64,000 nucleotides of DNA, taken from the NCBI RefSeq assembly GCF_010093085.1, contig NZ_MSRC01000016.1, forward strand, positions 186,001 through 250,000, written 5' to 3'. Within the stretch, counting starts at the first letter, position 1; each line of letters opens with the position of its first letter. The translations under genes were made by a program, and so were the position numbers. This document shows positions 17,585 through 25,944 of the stretch, piece after piece. Below the pieces are notes generated by a model. That model did no database searches. It worked only from the letters and a program-made list of their open reading frames with translations, and was not told the DNA's origin. This DNA is from Bacillus sp. SKDU12 (GTDB lineage: Bacteria > Bacillota > Bacilli > Bacillales > Bacillaceae).

Positions 17585-18439
17585 ATGAATAAAAAAATTG
17601 CAATCGTAACAGGAGCGTCAAAAGGCTTTGGACAGCTGGCAGCCCTAAAGCTCGCCAAGTCATTTTTCGTGATTGCCACAACAAGACAGCCTGAGAAAGC
17701 TGAACAGCTGCGTGAAATGGCTGCCGCACACAATGTGGCTGATTCTATTCACATTATTGCTCTCGATGTCACAGATGAACAATCTATAGCTTCATTCGGT
17801 CAAGCCATTAGTACTTACGCTCCTATTGATCTTCTCGTCAACAACGCCGGAACAGCTTACGGGGGATTTGTCGAGGATGTGCCGATGGAACATTTCAGAC
17901 AGCAATTTGAAACGAATGTCTTCGGAGTAATCCATGTGACAAAAACTATTCTGCCTTACATAAGAAAGCATGGCGGTGCAAAGATTATAAATGTGAGCAG
18001 CATCAGCGGCCTGACCGGATTTCCTGCGTTGTCGCCATATGCAGCGTCCAAGCATGCATTAGAGGGTTTCTCTGAAAGCCTTCGTATTGAGCTGCTTCCG
18101 TTCGGTATCGAAACCGCTTTGGTGGAACCTGGTTCATACAAAACGTCGATCTGGTCGACATCATTATCACATTATATGTCGGTGCCTGCTGACGATTCAG
18201 CTTATTATCACTACTATAAAAAGATTCTTACCTACGTTGAAAAAAACGCAGATGACAGCGGAGATCCCCAAGAGGTAGCCGACCTCATTTATCAATTAGC
18301 AACAAAGCAGCACGTAAAGAAATTGCGATATCCGATCGGAAAAGGCATCAAGCTTACCCTGTTATTCCGGTCGCTGTTCCCTTGGTCTGCATGGGAATAT
18401 ATCCTGAAGAAAAAACTATTCACCCGCCCTAAATTATAA
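17585..18439 (+). CDS. yusZ: Short-chain dehydrogenase/reductase YusZ
   Basis: A 284-residue SDR: TGASKGFGQLAALKLAK (Rossmann glycines), NNAGTAYGG, catalytic SSISG and YAASKHALEGFSESLR. The C-terminal extension after residue 240 (GKGIKLTLLFRSLFPWSAWEYILKKK) is amphipathic and may contact the membrane. It resembles retinol/oxidoreductase-type SDRs; the substrate is unknown. TTGGAGGTATATG favours the second ATG at 17585 (spacing six) over 17582. The last codons and stop overlap the PerR box of mrgA. Confidence 0.87.
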   Translation: MNKKIAIVTGASKGFGQLAALKLAKSFFVIATTRQPEKAEQLREMAAAHNVADSIHIIALDVTDEQSIASFGQAISTYAPIDLLVNNAGTAYGGFVEDVPMEHFRQQFETNVFGVIHVTKTILPYIRKHGGAKIINVSSISGLTGFPALSPYAASKHALEGFSESLRIELLPFGIETALVEPGSYKTSIWSTSLSHYMSVPADDSAYYHYYKKILTYVEKNADDSGDPQEVADLIYQLATKQHVKKLRYPIGKGIKLTLLFRSLFPWSAWEYILKKKLFTRPKL

Positions 18440-18448
18440 TAATTATAA
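18434..18448 (+). promoter_or_regulatory. PerR box upstream of mrgA
   Basis: TTATAATAATTATAA is a perfect 7-1-7 dyad identical in form to the PerR consensus, 67 bases upstream of the mrgA start. It overlaps the yusZ stop codon (18437-18439). PerR with Mn/Fe represses mrgA until peroxide oxidises the regulator. Confidence 0.9.
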
Positions 18449-18515
18449 TTTAGTATTGATTTTTAATTGATATGTGATATAATTAAATTAACAGATCCAA
18501 GGAGGACGTTATCTT

Positions 18516-18977
18516 ATGAAAACCGAAAACGCACAAACAAATCAAACATTAGTTGAGAATTCAATGAACACACAATTATCAAACTGGTTTCTTTTATACG
18601 CTAAGCTCCACCGTTTCCATTGGTATGTGAAAGGGCCTCATTTCTTTACATTGCACGAAAAATTTGAAGAACTATATGACCATGCGGCGGAAACAGCCGA
18701 TACCATTGCTGAACGTCTGCTGGCAATCGGCGGACAGCCTGTTGCCACGCTGAAAGAATACACTGAGCATGCATCTATCACAGATGGCGGAAACGAAACA
18801 TCAGCTTCAGAAATGGTACAAGCCTTAGTAAACGACTACAAACAAATAAGCAGCGAGTCTAAATTCGTAATCGGCCTGGCTGAAGAAAATCAAGATGACA
18901 CAACAGCCGACTTGTTTGTCGGATTAGTTGGTGAAGTTGAAAAACAAGTGTGGATGCTTTCCGCTTACTTAGGATAA
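18516..18977 (+). CDS. mrgA: Dps-family ferritin-like DNA-binding protein MrgA
   Basis: MrgA, 153 residues, forms a dodecamer that stores iron and condenses DNA in peroxide-stressed or stationary cells. Dps ferroxidase ligands are visible in [39 protein letters not shown] (H, H, D/E ligands between subunits). ATG follows CAAGGAGGACG. Controlled by the PerR box at 18434-18448. The original terminator appears to have been split by an inserted element; the T-run copy for plus-strand transcripts is now at 19201-19227. Confidence 0.97.
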   Translation: MKTENAQTNQTLVENSMNTQLSNWFLLYAKLHRFHWYVKGPHFFTLHEKFEELYDHAAETADTIAERLLAIGGQPVATLKEYTEHASITDGGNETSASEMVQALVNDYKQISSESKFVIGLAEENQDDTTADLFVGLVGEVEKQVWMLSAYLG

Positions 18978-19006
18978 AAAAAGCTGAACCCTTTTCGGGT
19001 TCAGCT
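18975..19006 (-). terminator. Terminator hairpin, left copy (serves minus-strand transcripts)
   Basis: AGCTGAACCC and GGGTTCAGCT pair around TTTTC, with an A-run at 18976-18982 that becomes a T-run on the minus strand. No T-run follows on the plus strand. The hairpin is repeated exactly at 19201-19223. Confidence 0.7.
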
Positions 19007-19200
19007 CAGCGTGTCGACAAACCCTCGCATTCGTTGTCAGGACTGCGCGCGTCGGTGCTCACGAATTTCAAATTTCAACATTCGCTGTGCTCCGATGCGC
19101 GCTCTTCCTAGACTTCAAGGGTTTTCAATCACGCTGAAAAGAAAGAAAGAAGACAAAGCCCTAAAACGAAAACGTTTTAGGGCTTTGTCTTCAATCTGAA
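19007..19200. repeat. About 194-bp intergenic element, copy A of a dispersed repeat plus a long hairpin
   Basis: The block is flanked by identical 23-base copies of a terminator hairpin (18984-19006 and 19201-19223). Its left part, 19026-19135, shares both ends with the repeat at 15524-15655. Its right part contains a perfect 20-base stem with an AAAA loop (19151-19194, arms starting GAAGACAAAGCC and ending CTTTGTCTTC). Size fits the roughly 190-bp repeated element described in the B. subtilis genome; identity would need comparison. Confidence 0.7.
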
Positions 19201-19227
19201 CTGAACCCTTTTCGGGTTCAGCTTTTT
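19201..19227 (+). terminator. Terminator hairpin, right copy (serves mrgA transcripts)
   Basis: The same CTGAACCC/GGGTTCAG hairpin as at 18984-19006, here followed by CTTTTT on the plus strand. It lies just before the convergent htrB stop. Confidence 0.75.
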
Positions 19228-19233
19228 AATTAC

Positions 19234-20604
19234 TTAACTTGAGCTGCTTTCTGCCTGCTTGGTCAGTGTCACGTTCAGCTTTTTCATTTTTCCGTTTCGC
19301 AGCACTTGGATTGTCGTTTTTTCTCCGACTTTCAGATCTTTGTAGAGGATCTGACGGATATCTGCGCTGCTCTCCACATCTTTACCTTTTAGTTTGACAA
19401 TGACATCCTCGGATTTAATCCCTGCTTTTGCCGCCGGTGAGTTTGCTTGAACTTCTTTTACATAAACACCTTTGCCTAATTGATCTCCAAACAGTCCGAG
19501 CGTATTTTGCTGATAGGTTTCTGGCACTTGAGACATGTCAATCATTTGCACGCCTAAAAATGGTCGATCGACTTTCCCTTTTTCCAGCAGTTGGTCAACA
19601 ATCGGCTCGACATCATTGCTTGGGATTGCAAATCCAAGTGATTCCACGCCGCTTTCGCTCACCTTCAAACTGTTGATGCCGATCACCTGGCCTCTTGCAT
19701 TGATTAACGGGCCTCCGCTGTTTCCCGGATTGATCGCTGCGTCAGTTTGCAACACGTTCATTTCCACGGTACCTTGTGTTGTATCCACACCAATCGTCCG
19801 ATTTAATCCGCTGATGATACCTTGTGTCACCGTACCGGAAAACTGCTGTCCGAGCGGATTTCCGATGGCAATGACCTTTTCGCCTGTGCGCAGCTGTGAA
19901 GAGTCACCAAAGCTCGCTACTTTTTTGATGTTTTTGCTGTTGATTTCCAAAACAGCCAAATCAGTAATGGTATCGCTGCCGACAAGCTTGGCAGTCTCCG
20001 TTTCGCCGTTGTCTAACGTGACAGTCAGCTTATTCGCGCCTTCAACGACATGATTGTTTGTAATCACATACGCTTTATTGCCATCTTTTTTGAAAATAAC
20101 ACCTGATCCGGTTCCGCTTTCACTTTCTGAGCTGGAGCCGCCTCCTGTGCCGAATGTGTTATTTTGCGAGGTTTGGATGTTAGAAATACCGACAATCGTC
20201 GGCTCTAAATCCCCCACCATATCAGCAACGTTTGAAGCATTCGTTATTGGTTCCGTTGTAAAATTACCAGACTGCACCTGTTTATTAGCAGAAACAGTAT
20301 TAGTTGTATGATTTTGGTCTGACGGCAGATAAGGCGCGATGCCGAGCATCAAGCCGCCGCCAATAATACCGCCTAAAATCGGACTCAGCCAAGCGGCTCT
20401 TCGTTTCTTTTCTTTTTTCACAGCCGTTTCGGTCTTTTCCATTTCTATTGCAGCAGCTGTTTCCTGTTTTCCCGTTTCATATGTAACAGGCGCATCAAGC
20501 AATTCCTGTTGTTCAATCAGCTGCCGGTTTTCTTTATTCTGATGTTCTGGCCGTGAAGATTCTGATTGATGTTGATTGTTATAATCATCCCGTCGATCAT
20601 CCAT
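19234..20604 (-). CDS. htrB: Membrane-anchored HtrA-type serine protease HtrB
   Basis: A 456-residue protease/chaperone facing the cell wall. A charged cytosolic N-terminus (about 70 residues) precedes one transmembrane helix (LSPILGGIIGGGLMLGIA). The trypsin-like domain shows the triad His in NNHVVEGA, Asp in TDLAVLEI and Ser in GNSGGPL; a PDZ domain follows (KGVYVKEVQANSPAAKAGIKSEDVIVKLKG). B. subtilis HtrB (YvtA) degrades or refolds misfolded exported proteins and is induced by CssRS. It is divergent from cssRS, with which it shares a 277-base regulatory interval. ATG preceded by AAAGGAGTGTC. Confidence 0.95.
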   Translation of the reverse strand: MDDRRDDYNNQHQSESSRPEHQNKENRQLIEQQELLDAPVTYETGKQETAAAIEMEKTETAVKKEKKRRAAWLSPILGGIIGGGLMLGIAPYLPSDQNHTTNTVSANKQVQSGNFTTEPITNASNVADMVGDLEPTIVGISNIQTSQNNTFGTGGGSSSESESGTGSGVIFKKDGNKAYVITNNHVVEGANKLTVTLDNGETETAKLVGSDTITDLAVLEINSKNIKKVASFGDSSQLRTGEKVIAIGNPLGQQFSGTVTQGIISGLNRTIGVDTTQGTVEMNVLQTDAAINPGNSGGPLINARGQVIGINSLKVSESGVESLGFAIPSNDVEPIVDQLLEKGKVDRPFLGVQMIDMSQVPETYQQNTLGLFGDQLGKGVYVKEVQANSPAAKAGIKSEDVIVKLKGKDVESSADIRQILYKDLKVGEKTTIQVLRNGKMKKLNVTLTKQAESSSS

Positions 20605-20639
20605 ACTCTGACACTCCTTTAACCGTTTTTTATTTATCG

Positions 20640-20723
20640 TTACATATTGATCGCGTGTACAAGTTCAATTGTGCCAATGATGAGGAGAAAAGCAAAGCAC
20701 CAAAATAAAATATGTTTGAACAT
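20640..20723 (-). CDS. Possible 27-residue membrane peptide upstream of htrB
   Basis: A short frame reading MFKHILFWCFAFLLIIGTIE... and ending INM. A single hydrophobic stretch covers residues 5-18. GAGGAAG lies seven bases before the ATG. It lies 35 bases upstream of the htrB start in the same direction, so it would be on the CssR-induced transcript if the promoter is further upstream. It may instead be part of a 5' leader. No homologue recognised. Confidence 0.4.
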   Translation of the reverse strand: MFKHILFWCFAFLLIIGTIELVHAINM

Positions 20724-20881
20724 CCTTCATCTTCCTCGCTCTTTTTCTCTTCCTTTCTTCCCTTATCTCTATCATAAACAAACATTGTGGGATAAAAATG
20801 AAAAGAATATGTGAAATTATGAAAATGTCCTGCCGTATGTTAAAACTAGTTTATAATGACGTTGAAAGGATGTGAAAAGCC

Positions 20882-21559
20882 TTGTCATACACCATTTATC
20901 TAGTTGAAGATGAGGATAACCTGAATGAACTGCTGACGAAGTATTTAGAGAATGAAGGCTGGAACATTACATCTTTTACGAAAGGTGAAGACGCCAGAAA
21001 GAAAATGACGCCGTCTCCCCACCTGTGGATTCTCGATATCATGCTGCCGGATACTGACGGCTATACATTAATAAAAGAAATCAAAGCGAAAGATCCTGAT
21101 GTGCCTGTCATTTTTATTTCCGCCCGAGATGCAGATATTGACAGAGTGCTTGGCTTAGAGCTTGGCAGCAATGACTACATTTCAAAACCGTTTCTTCCGC
21201 GAGAGCTGATCATACGTGTGCAAAAGCTGCTGCAGCTCGTTTACAAGGGGACTCCGCCTGTACAAAAAAATGAAATCGCCGTCTCCACATATCGGATCGC
21301 TGAAGACGCCCGCGAGGTCTATGATGAAAACGGAAATATCATCAACTTGACGTCGAAGGAATTTGATCTGCTGCTATTGTTTATCCATCATAAAGGACAT
21401 CCATACTCTCGTGAGGATATTCTCGTAAAAATATGGGGGCATGACTACTTTGGAACAGACCGGGTCGTCGATGACCTCGTCCGAAGACTGCGCAAAAAAA
21501 TGCCTGAATTGAAGGTGGAGACGATTTACGGATTCGGCTACAGGATGATGACATCATGA
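20882..21559 (+). CDS. cssR: Response regulator CssR (secretion stress)
   Basis: A 225-residue OmpR/PhoB-family regulator. Receiver domain: acidic pair in VEDEDNL, phospho-acceptor Asp in LWILDIMLPDTDG, conserved Lys in NDYISKPF. The winged-helix DNA-binding domain ends VRRLRKKMPELKVETIYGFGYRM. TTG start at 20882 with AAAGGATG upstream. Activates htrA and htrB when misfolded secreted proteins accumulate. The stop overlaps the cssS start (ATGA). Confidence 0.95.
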   Translation: MSYTIYLVEDEDNLNELLTKYLENEGWNITSFTKGEDARKKMTPSPHLWILDIMLPDTDGYTLIKEIKAKDPDVPVIFISARDADIDRVLGLELGSNDYISKPFLPRELIIRVQKLLQLVYKGTPPVQKNEIAVSTYRIAEDAREVYDENGNIINLTSKEFDLLLLFIHHKGHPYSREDILVKIWGHDYFGTDRVVDDLVRRLRKKMPELKVETIYGFGYRMMTS

Positions 21560-22911
21560 AAAACAAACCGCTCTCGTTTCAAATATGGGTTGTCATATCC
21601 GGTATCCTGCTAGCGATATCTCTTTTACTGCTTGTGTTATTTTCAAACACGCTGCGCGATTTCTTTACAAATGAAACGTATACGACGATTGAAAATGAGC
21701 AGCATGTTCTGACCGAATACCGCCTGCCCGGTTCAATTGAACGGCGCTATTACAGTGAAGAAGCGACAGCACCGACAACCGTCCGCTCTGTACAGCATGT
21801 GCTGCTGCCTGAAAACGAAGAAGCTTCTTCAGACAAAAATTTACGCATACTGTCGTCTTCGTTTATCCATAAGGTGTATAAGCTGGCTGATAAACAGGAG
21901 GCTAAAAAGAAACGGTACAGCGCCGATGTCAATGGAGAGAAAGTGTTTTTTGTCATCAAAAAGGGGCTTTCCGTCAATGGACAATCAGCTATGATGCTCT
22001 CCTACGCGCTTGATTCTTATCGGGACGATCTAGCCTATACCCTATTCAAACAGCTTCTGTTGATTATAGCTGTTGTCATTTTATTAAGCTGGATTCCTGC
22101 CATTTGGCTTGCGAGATATTTATCAAGACCTCTCGTGTCATTTGAAAAGCACGTTAAACGGATTTCCGAACAGGACTGGGATGACCCAGTAAAAGTGGAC
22201 CGGAAAGATGAAATCGGCAAATTAGGCCATACCATTGAAGAAATGCGCCAAAAGCTTGTGCAAAAGGATGAAACTGAAAGAACCCTCCTGCAAAATATTT
22301 CACATGATTTAAAAACGCCGGTTATGGTTATCAGAGGCTATACGCAATCGATTAAGGACGGAATTTTTCCTAAAGGAGATCTTGAAAATACAGTAGATGT
22401 CATTGAAGGCGAAGCCCTTAAGCTGGAGAAAAAAATTAAGGATTTATTATATTTAACGAAGCTGGATTATTTAGCGAAGCAAAACGTGCAGCACGGCATG
22501 TTCAGTATTCTGGAAGTGACAAAAGAAGTCATCGAAAGACTGAAGTGGGCGCGGAAAGAATTATCGTGGGACATTGATATAGAAGAAGACATTCTGATGC
22601 CGGGCGATTCGGAACAATGGAACAAACTCCTTGAAAACATTCTGGAAAATCAAATCCGCTATGCTGAGACAAAAATAAAAATCAGCATGAAACAAGATGA
22701 TCGAAATATCGTGATCATCATTAAAAATGACGGCCCCCACATTGAAGATGAGATGCTCTCCAGCCTTTATGAGCCTTTTAGTAAAGGGAAGAAAGGCGAA
22801 TTCGGCATTGGTCTCAGCATCGTAAAACGAATTTTAACTCTTCATAAGGCGTCTATCTCAATTGAAAATGACAAAACGGGTGTATCATACCGTATAACAG
22901 TACCAAAATAG
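21556..22911 (+). CDS. cssS: Sensor histidine kinase CssS
   Basis: A 451-residue membrane kinase. Two transmembrane helices (about residues 9-31 and 164-187) bracket an extracytoplasmic sensor of about 130 residues. HAMP follows, then the H-box LLQNISHDLKTPVMVIRGYTQS with the phosphorylated His, N-box ENILENQIRYAE, and G-box FGIGLSIVKRIL. Senses misfolded proteins at the membrane-wall interface and phosphorylates CssR. Overlaps cssR by four bases. Confidence 0.95.
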   Translation: MKNKPLSFQIWVVISGILLAISLLLLVLFSNTLRDFFTNETYTTIENEQHVLTEYRLPGSIERRYYSEEATAPTTVRSVQHVLLPENEEASSDKNLRILSSSFIHKVYKLADKQEAKKKRYSADVNGEKVFFVIKKGLSVNGQSAMMLSYALDSYRDDLAYTLFKQLLLIIAVVILLSWIPAIWLARYLSRPLVSFEKHVKRISEQDWDDPVKVDRKDEIGKLGHTIEEMRQKLVQKDETERTLLQNISHDLKTPVMVIRGYTQSIKDGIFPKGDLENTVDVIEGEALKLEKKIKDLLYLTKLDYLAKQNVQHGMFSILEVTKEVIERLKWARKELSWDIDIEEDILMPGDSEQWNKLLENILENQIRYAETKIKISMKQDDRNIVIIIKNDGPHIEDEMLSSLYEPFSKGKKGEFGIGLSIVKRILTLHKASISIENDKTGVSYRITVPK

Positions 22912-22940
22912 ACTGTAGATATTTTTGCAGTCTATTTTTT
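22905..22940. terminator. Bidirectional terminator after cssS
   Basis: AAAATAGACTG and CAGTCTATTTTTT pair around a short loop; the cssS stop lies in the left arm and the convergent small gene ends at 22940. Confidence 0.8.
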
Positions 22941-23104
22941 CATGTGAAAGAATAACCGTTAAAATCTCTGTAATTTGTTTTGAGCTGCTGCTTGCATTGA
23001 TGAACCCATTTTTTCTCTGACAAGGTCTGCTTCGGATATTTGACTTTCTCCACTTTGATACCTCTGTTTCGCAAGCGGCTGATCATTTCATCCAATTCTC
23101 TCAT
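22940..23104 (-). CDS. Small hypothetical protein (54 aa)
   Basis: A 54-residue basic protein (MRELDEMISRLRNRGIKVEK... ending NYRDFNGYSFT), probably one helix then a short beta or coil part. AAAGGGTGAATC precedes ATG 23104. No membrane segment. It lies convergent with cssS and divergent from yuxN. I do not recognise a function. Confidence 0.65.
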   Translation of the reverse strand: MRELDEMISRLRNRGIKVEKVKYPKQTLSEKKWVHQCKQQLKTNYRDFNGYSFT

Positions 23105-23272
23105 ATTAGATTCACCCTTTCGCTTGAGCTTTGACCATTCGGTCATCTCAACTTATAATATAAATAATACATGATAAAAAAACAAGTTACAATAAGGTTA
23201 ATTTTATAGCAGAAGGTGTGACTAGATGGTCATATCCTCATGAGGCCTCCAGGCTCCGAAAGGGTGGTACCA

Positions 23273-24148
23273 TTGAAGGAAAAAGAAAAGCTGATTATTG
23301 AAACAGCTTTAAAACTATTTGCCCAAAAAGGATATAATTCAACATCAGTTCAGGAAATCGCAAAAGAATGCAAAATTTCAAAAGGCGCTTTTTATATTTA
23401 TTTTCCTTCGAAAGAAGCGCTTCTTCTGTCTATGCTGAACGACTATTACGATAAAACGTTTACCCGAATTTTAAATATTAAAACAAAGGGCGACAGTCCC
23501 AGAACGGCTTACCGTAAACAGCTGACCGTGCTCTATGAAAACATCCTTGAACACAAAGACTTTATCGGCATGCAGATGAAGGAAGGTTCTCTGCCTTACA
23601 CAGAGGAAGTGGAGCAATGCGCAAAAAAAATCCGCCAGTCCTCACTTCAATTTCATATCGATAGCTTGCTGCACATTTACGGCAAAAAAGCGGAACCGTA
23701 TACTGCAGAGCTTTGTTTTTTAATAGAGGGCATCAGTCAGATTTACCTGGAGTGCATGATTCTGCTCGGTTACACGGTGAAGCCTGATCAATTAGCTGAT
23801 ATCATTATGAATCGAATTGATGATATGGTAAAAGGCATGTCAGAACGAAATGATAAGCCTTTCATCACATTAGAAGAGGCGAGCTCATTATTTGGGCCTC
23901 TTACTCATGGACGGCCTGATCCGCTGACTGAATCGATTGTGAAAAGCCTTCGCAACAAAATCAACAGCTTACACACAAACTCCTCTCTTGAATTATCGGA
24001 GAGCTTGGACATACTTGAAGCAGAAATGAAGAAAAAAACACCGAAGCTCGCGATCATAAAAGGCATGATCCATAATTTGATGGAGTCTGAGGCTCTCGCT
24101 AAAGATGCGGAGCAGCTTAAATATTTATTAAAACAGCAACATATTTAG
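23273..24148 (+). CDS. yuxN: TetR-family regulator YuxN
   Basis: A 291-residue TetR-type repressor. The N-terminal DNA-binding domain reads IIETALKLFAQKGYNSTSVQEIAKECKISKGAFYIYFPSKEALL. A longer-than-usual ligand domain follows and ends in a roughly 90-residue extension (LEEASSLFGPLTHGRPDPL...). TTG 23273 follows AAAGGGTGGTACCA; the track open to 23240 has no better site. Target and ligand are unknown. Shares a terminator with citG. Confidence 0.87.
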   Translation: MKEKEKLIIETALKLFAQKGYNSTSVQEIAKECKISKGAFYIYFPSKEALLLSMLNDYYDKTFTRILNIKTKGDSPRTAYRKQLTVLYENILEHKDFIGMQMKEGSLPYTEEVEQCAKKIRQSSLQFHIDSLLHIYGKKAEPYTAELCFLIEGISQIYLECMILLGYTVKPDQLADIIMNRIDDMVKGMSERNDKPFITLEEASSLFGPLTHGRPDPLTESIVKSLRNKINSLHTNSSLELSESLDILEAEMKKKTPKLAIIKGMIHNLMESEALAKDAEQLKYLLKQQHI

Positions 24149-24151
24149 AAG

Positions 24152-24181
24152 AACGGCTGCTTCACAAGCAGCCGTTTTTTC
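24152..24181. terminator. Bidirectional terminator yuxN/citG
   Basis: AACGGCTGCTT and AAGCAGCCGTT form an 11-base stem followed by TTTT, between the convergent ends. Confidence 0.85.
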
Positions 24182-24187
24182 TTTCTC

Positions 24188-25576
24188 TTATGCTTTTGGC
24201 TTCACCATATCTTCAGGCTTAACCATTTCGTTAAATTGCTCCTCTGTCAGCAATTCAAGCTTCAAAGCTGCTTCTTTCAGCGTCAATCCCTCTTTATGGG
24301 CGAGCTTGGCGATTTTCGCCGCGTTTTCATATCCGATGTGCGGGTTCAGCGCCGTAACAAGCATTAATGAATTTGACAGGTTTTCCTGAATGGTTTCTTT
24401 GTTAGGCTCAATACCGACGGCACATTTATCATGGAATGAATTCATGCCGTCACTCAGCAGCTGCACAGATTGCAGGAAGTTATAAATAATCACAGGCTTA
24501 AACACGTTCAATTCAAAGTTCCCTTGACTTGCCGCAAAGCCGATTGTCGCATCGTTCCCCATGATTTGCGCTGCAATCATCGTCAATGCTTCACTTTGTG
24601 TCGGGTTGACTTTACCAGGCATAATGGAGCTGCCCGGCTCATTTTCAGGGATGACGATTTCCCCGATGCCGCAGCGAGGTCCGCTTGCAAGCCATCTGAC
24701 ATCGTTCGCAATCTTCATTAAGTCAGCGGCGAGCGATTTTAGTGCGCCATGCGCATAAGTGATCTCATCATGGCTTGTCAGCGCGTGGAATTTATTTGGC
24801 GAGCTGCTGAACGTTTGGCCGGTCAGTTTTGTGATCTCTTCTGAGACAAGCTCTCCAAACTCTGGGTGAGCGTTGATTCCCGTTCCGACAGCCGTTCCGC
24901 CGATTGCAAGGGCACGCATTTTATCTGTCGCTTCCAAAATCATTTCCTTCGAACGGTCCAGCATGTAAACCCATCCGCTGATTTCCTGTCCGAGTGTCAA
25001 AGGCGTAGCATCCTGAAGGTGCGTGCGTCCGATTTTGACAATATCATTGTATGCTTTTGCCTTTTCGTCCAATGTATTGCGAAGCTGGTCAAGCGCAGGC
25101 ACAAGCTGCTCGTAAACAGACAAAACTGCGGCAACATGCATCGCAGTCGGGAATGTGTCGTTTGAACTTTGGCTGCGGTTCACATCATCATTTGGATGAA
25201 TGGTTTGATCAGAGTTTTTTTCATTTAATAAAGCAGTCGCACGGTTGGCCACTACTTCGTTCATATTCATGTTGCTTTGTGTGCCGCTTCCGGTCTGCCA
25301 CACGACAAGCGGGAAGTTGTCATCGTATTTGCCTTTGAGCACATCATCACAAACCGCTGCAATCGCTTCAGCTTTTTCCGCATCCAGATTGCCGAGGCGT
25401 TTATTAGCGAGTGCTGCGCTTCGTTTCAAAATTGCAAACGCCTTCACAACACGCATCGGCATTTTTTCAGAACCGATCTTAAAGTTCTCCTTGCTTCGCT
25501 GTGTTTGGGCGCCCCAATATTTATCAGCAGGAACTTTTACTTCTCCCATGGTGTCTCGTTCAATTCTGAATTCCAT
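24188..25576 (-). CDS. citG: Class II fumarate hydratase
   Basis: A 462-residue fumarase that interconverts fumarate and malate in the citric acid cycle. The lyase-1 signature [13 protein letters not shown] is present with the catalytic serine loop, plus [14 protein letters not shown] and [10 protein letters not shown] typical of iron-independent class II enzymes. ATG follows GGAGGGATACATA. It stands alone on the minus strand; the next upstream gene is a small one in the same direction. Confidence 0.97.
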   Translation of the reverse strand: MEFRIERDTMGEVKVPADKYWGAQTQRSKENFKIGSEKMPMRVVKAFAILKRSAALANKRLGNLDAEKAEAIAAVCDDVLKGKYDDNFPLVVWQTGSGTQSNMNMNEVVANRATALLNEKNSDQTIHPNDDVNRSQSSNDTFPTAMHVAAVLSVYEQLVPALDQLRNTLDEKAKAYNDIVKIGRTHLQDATPLTLGQEISGWVYMLDRSKEMILEATDKMRALAIGGTAVGTGINAHPEFGELVSEEITKLTGQTFSSSPNKFHALTSHDEITYAHGALKSLAADLMKIANDVRWLASGPRCGIGEIVIPENEPGSSIMPGKVNPTQSEALTMIAAQIMGNDATIGFAASQGNFELNVFKPVIIYNFLQSVQLLSDGMNSFHDKCAVGIEPNKETIQENLSNSLMLVTALNPHIGYENAAKIAKLAHKEGLTLKEAALKLELLTEEQFNEMVKPEDMVKPKA

Positions 25577-25642
25577 TTATGTATCCCTCCATAACGGTTG
25601 CTTCAATAGAATGTAATTCGCCAATGATATAAAAAATCCTTT

Positions 25643-25834
25643 TTAATTTTCGAGCTTTGCAGATTTTAATTTTAATTCAAGATATACGCGGGAATCCTTT
25701 GAATACTTATACTTCGGATTCGTTCTGCCGTACTCCTTTGATGTATAGGAGACATCATAATGCTTTTCAAATGATTTAATGAGCTGTTCTATTTCTTCTT
25801 GTTTTCCTGCAAGCCTTACCTGTGCCACTTTCAT
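25643..25834 (-). CDS. Small conserved protein (63 aa, DUF3970-like)
   Basis: A 63-residue cytosolic protein (MKVAQVRLAGKQEEIEQLIK...VYLELKLKSAKLEN) with an alpha/beta pattern like the Bacillus DUF3970 proteins. The GGAGG lies only two bases before the ATG at 25834 and eight bases before the GTG at 25828, so the true start may be the GTG (61 residues). Located upstream of citG on the same strand. Function unknown. Confidence 0.65.
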   Translation of the reverse strand: MKVAQVRLAGKQEEIEQLIKSFEKHYDVSYTSKEYGRTNPKYKYSKDSRVYLELKLKSAKLEN

Positions 25835-25944
25835 ATCCTCCGCTTTCATAAAAAACTTAACCCTGAAATACTGTAACACAGTATATCATTTTTTTAACAG
25901 GAAAAGATAACCTCTACTAAGGTTTTGGACAAGAGGTGACTTCC

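Noticed and set aside
19011..19199. 62-residue open frame on the plus strand between mrgA and htrB
   Set aside because: It runs through the repeat element and both arms of the 20-base hairpin, has no ribosome site and unnatural composition (MSTNPRIRCQDCARRCSRIS). Treated as non-coding repeat.
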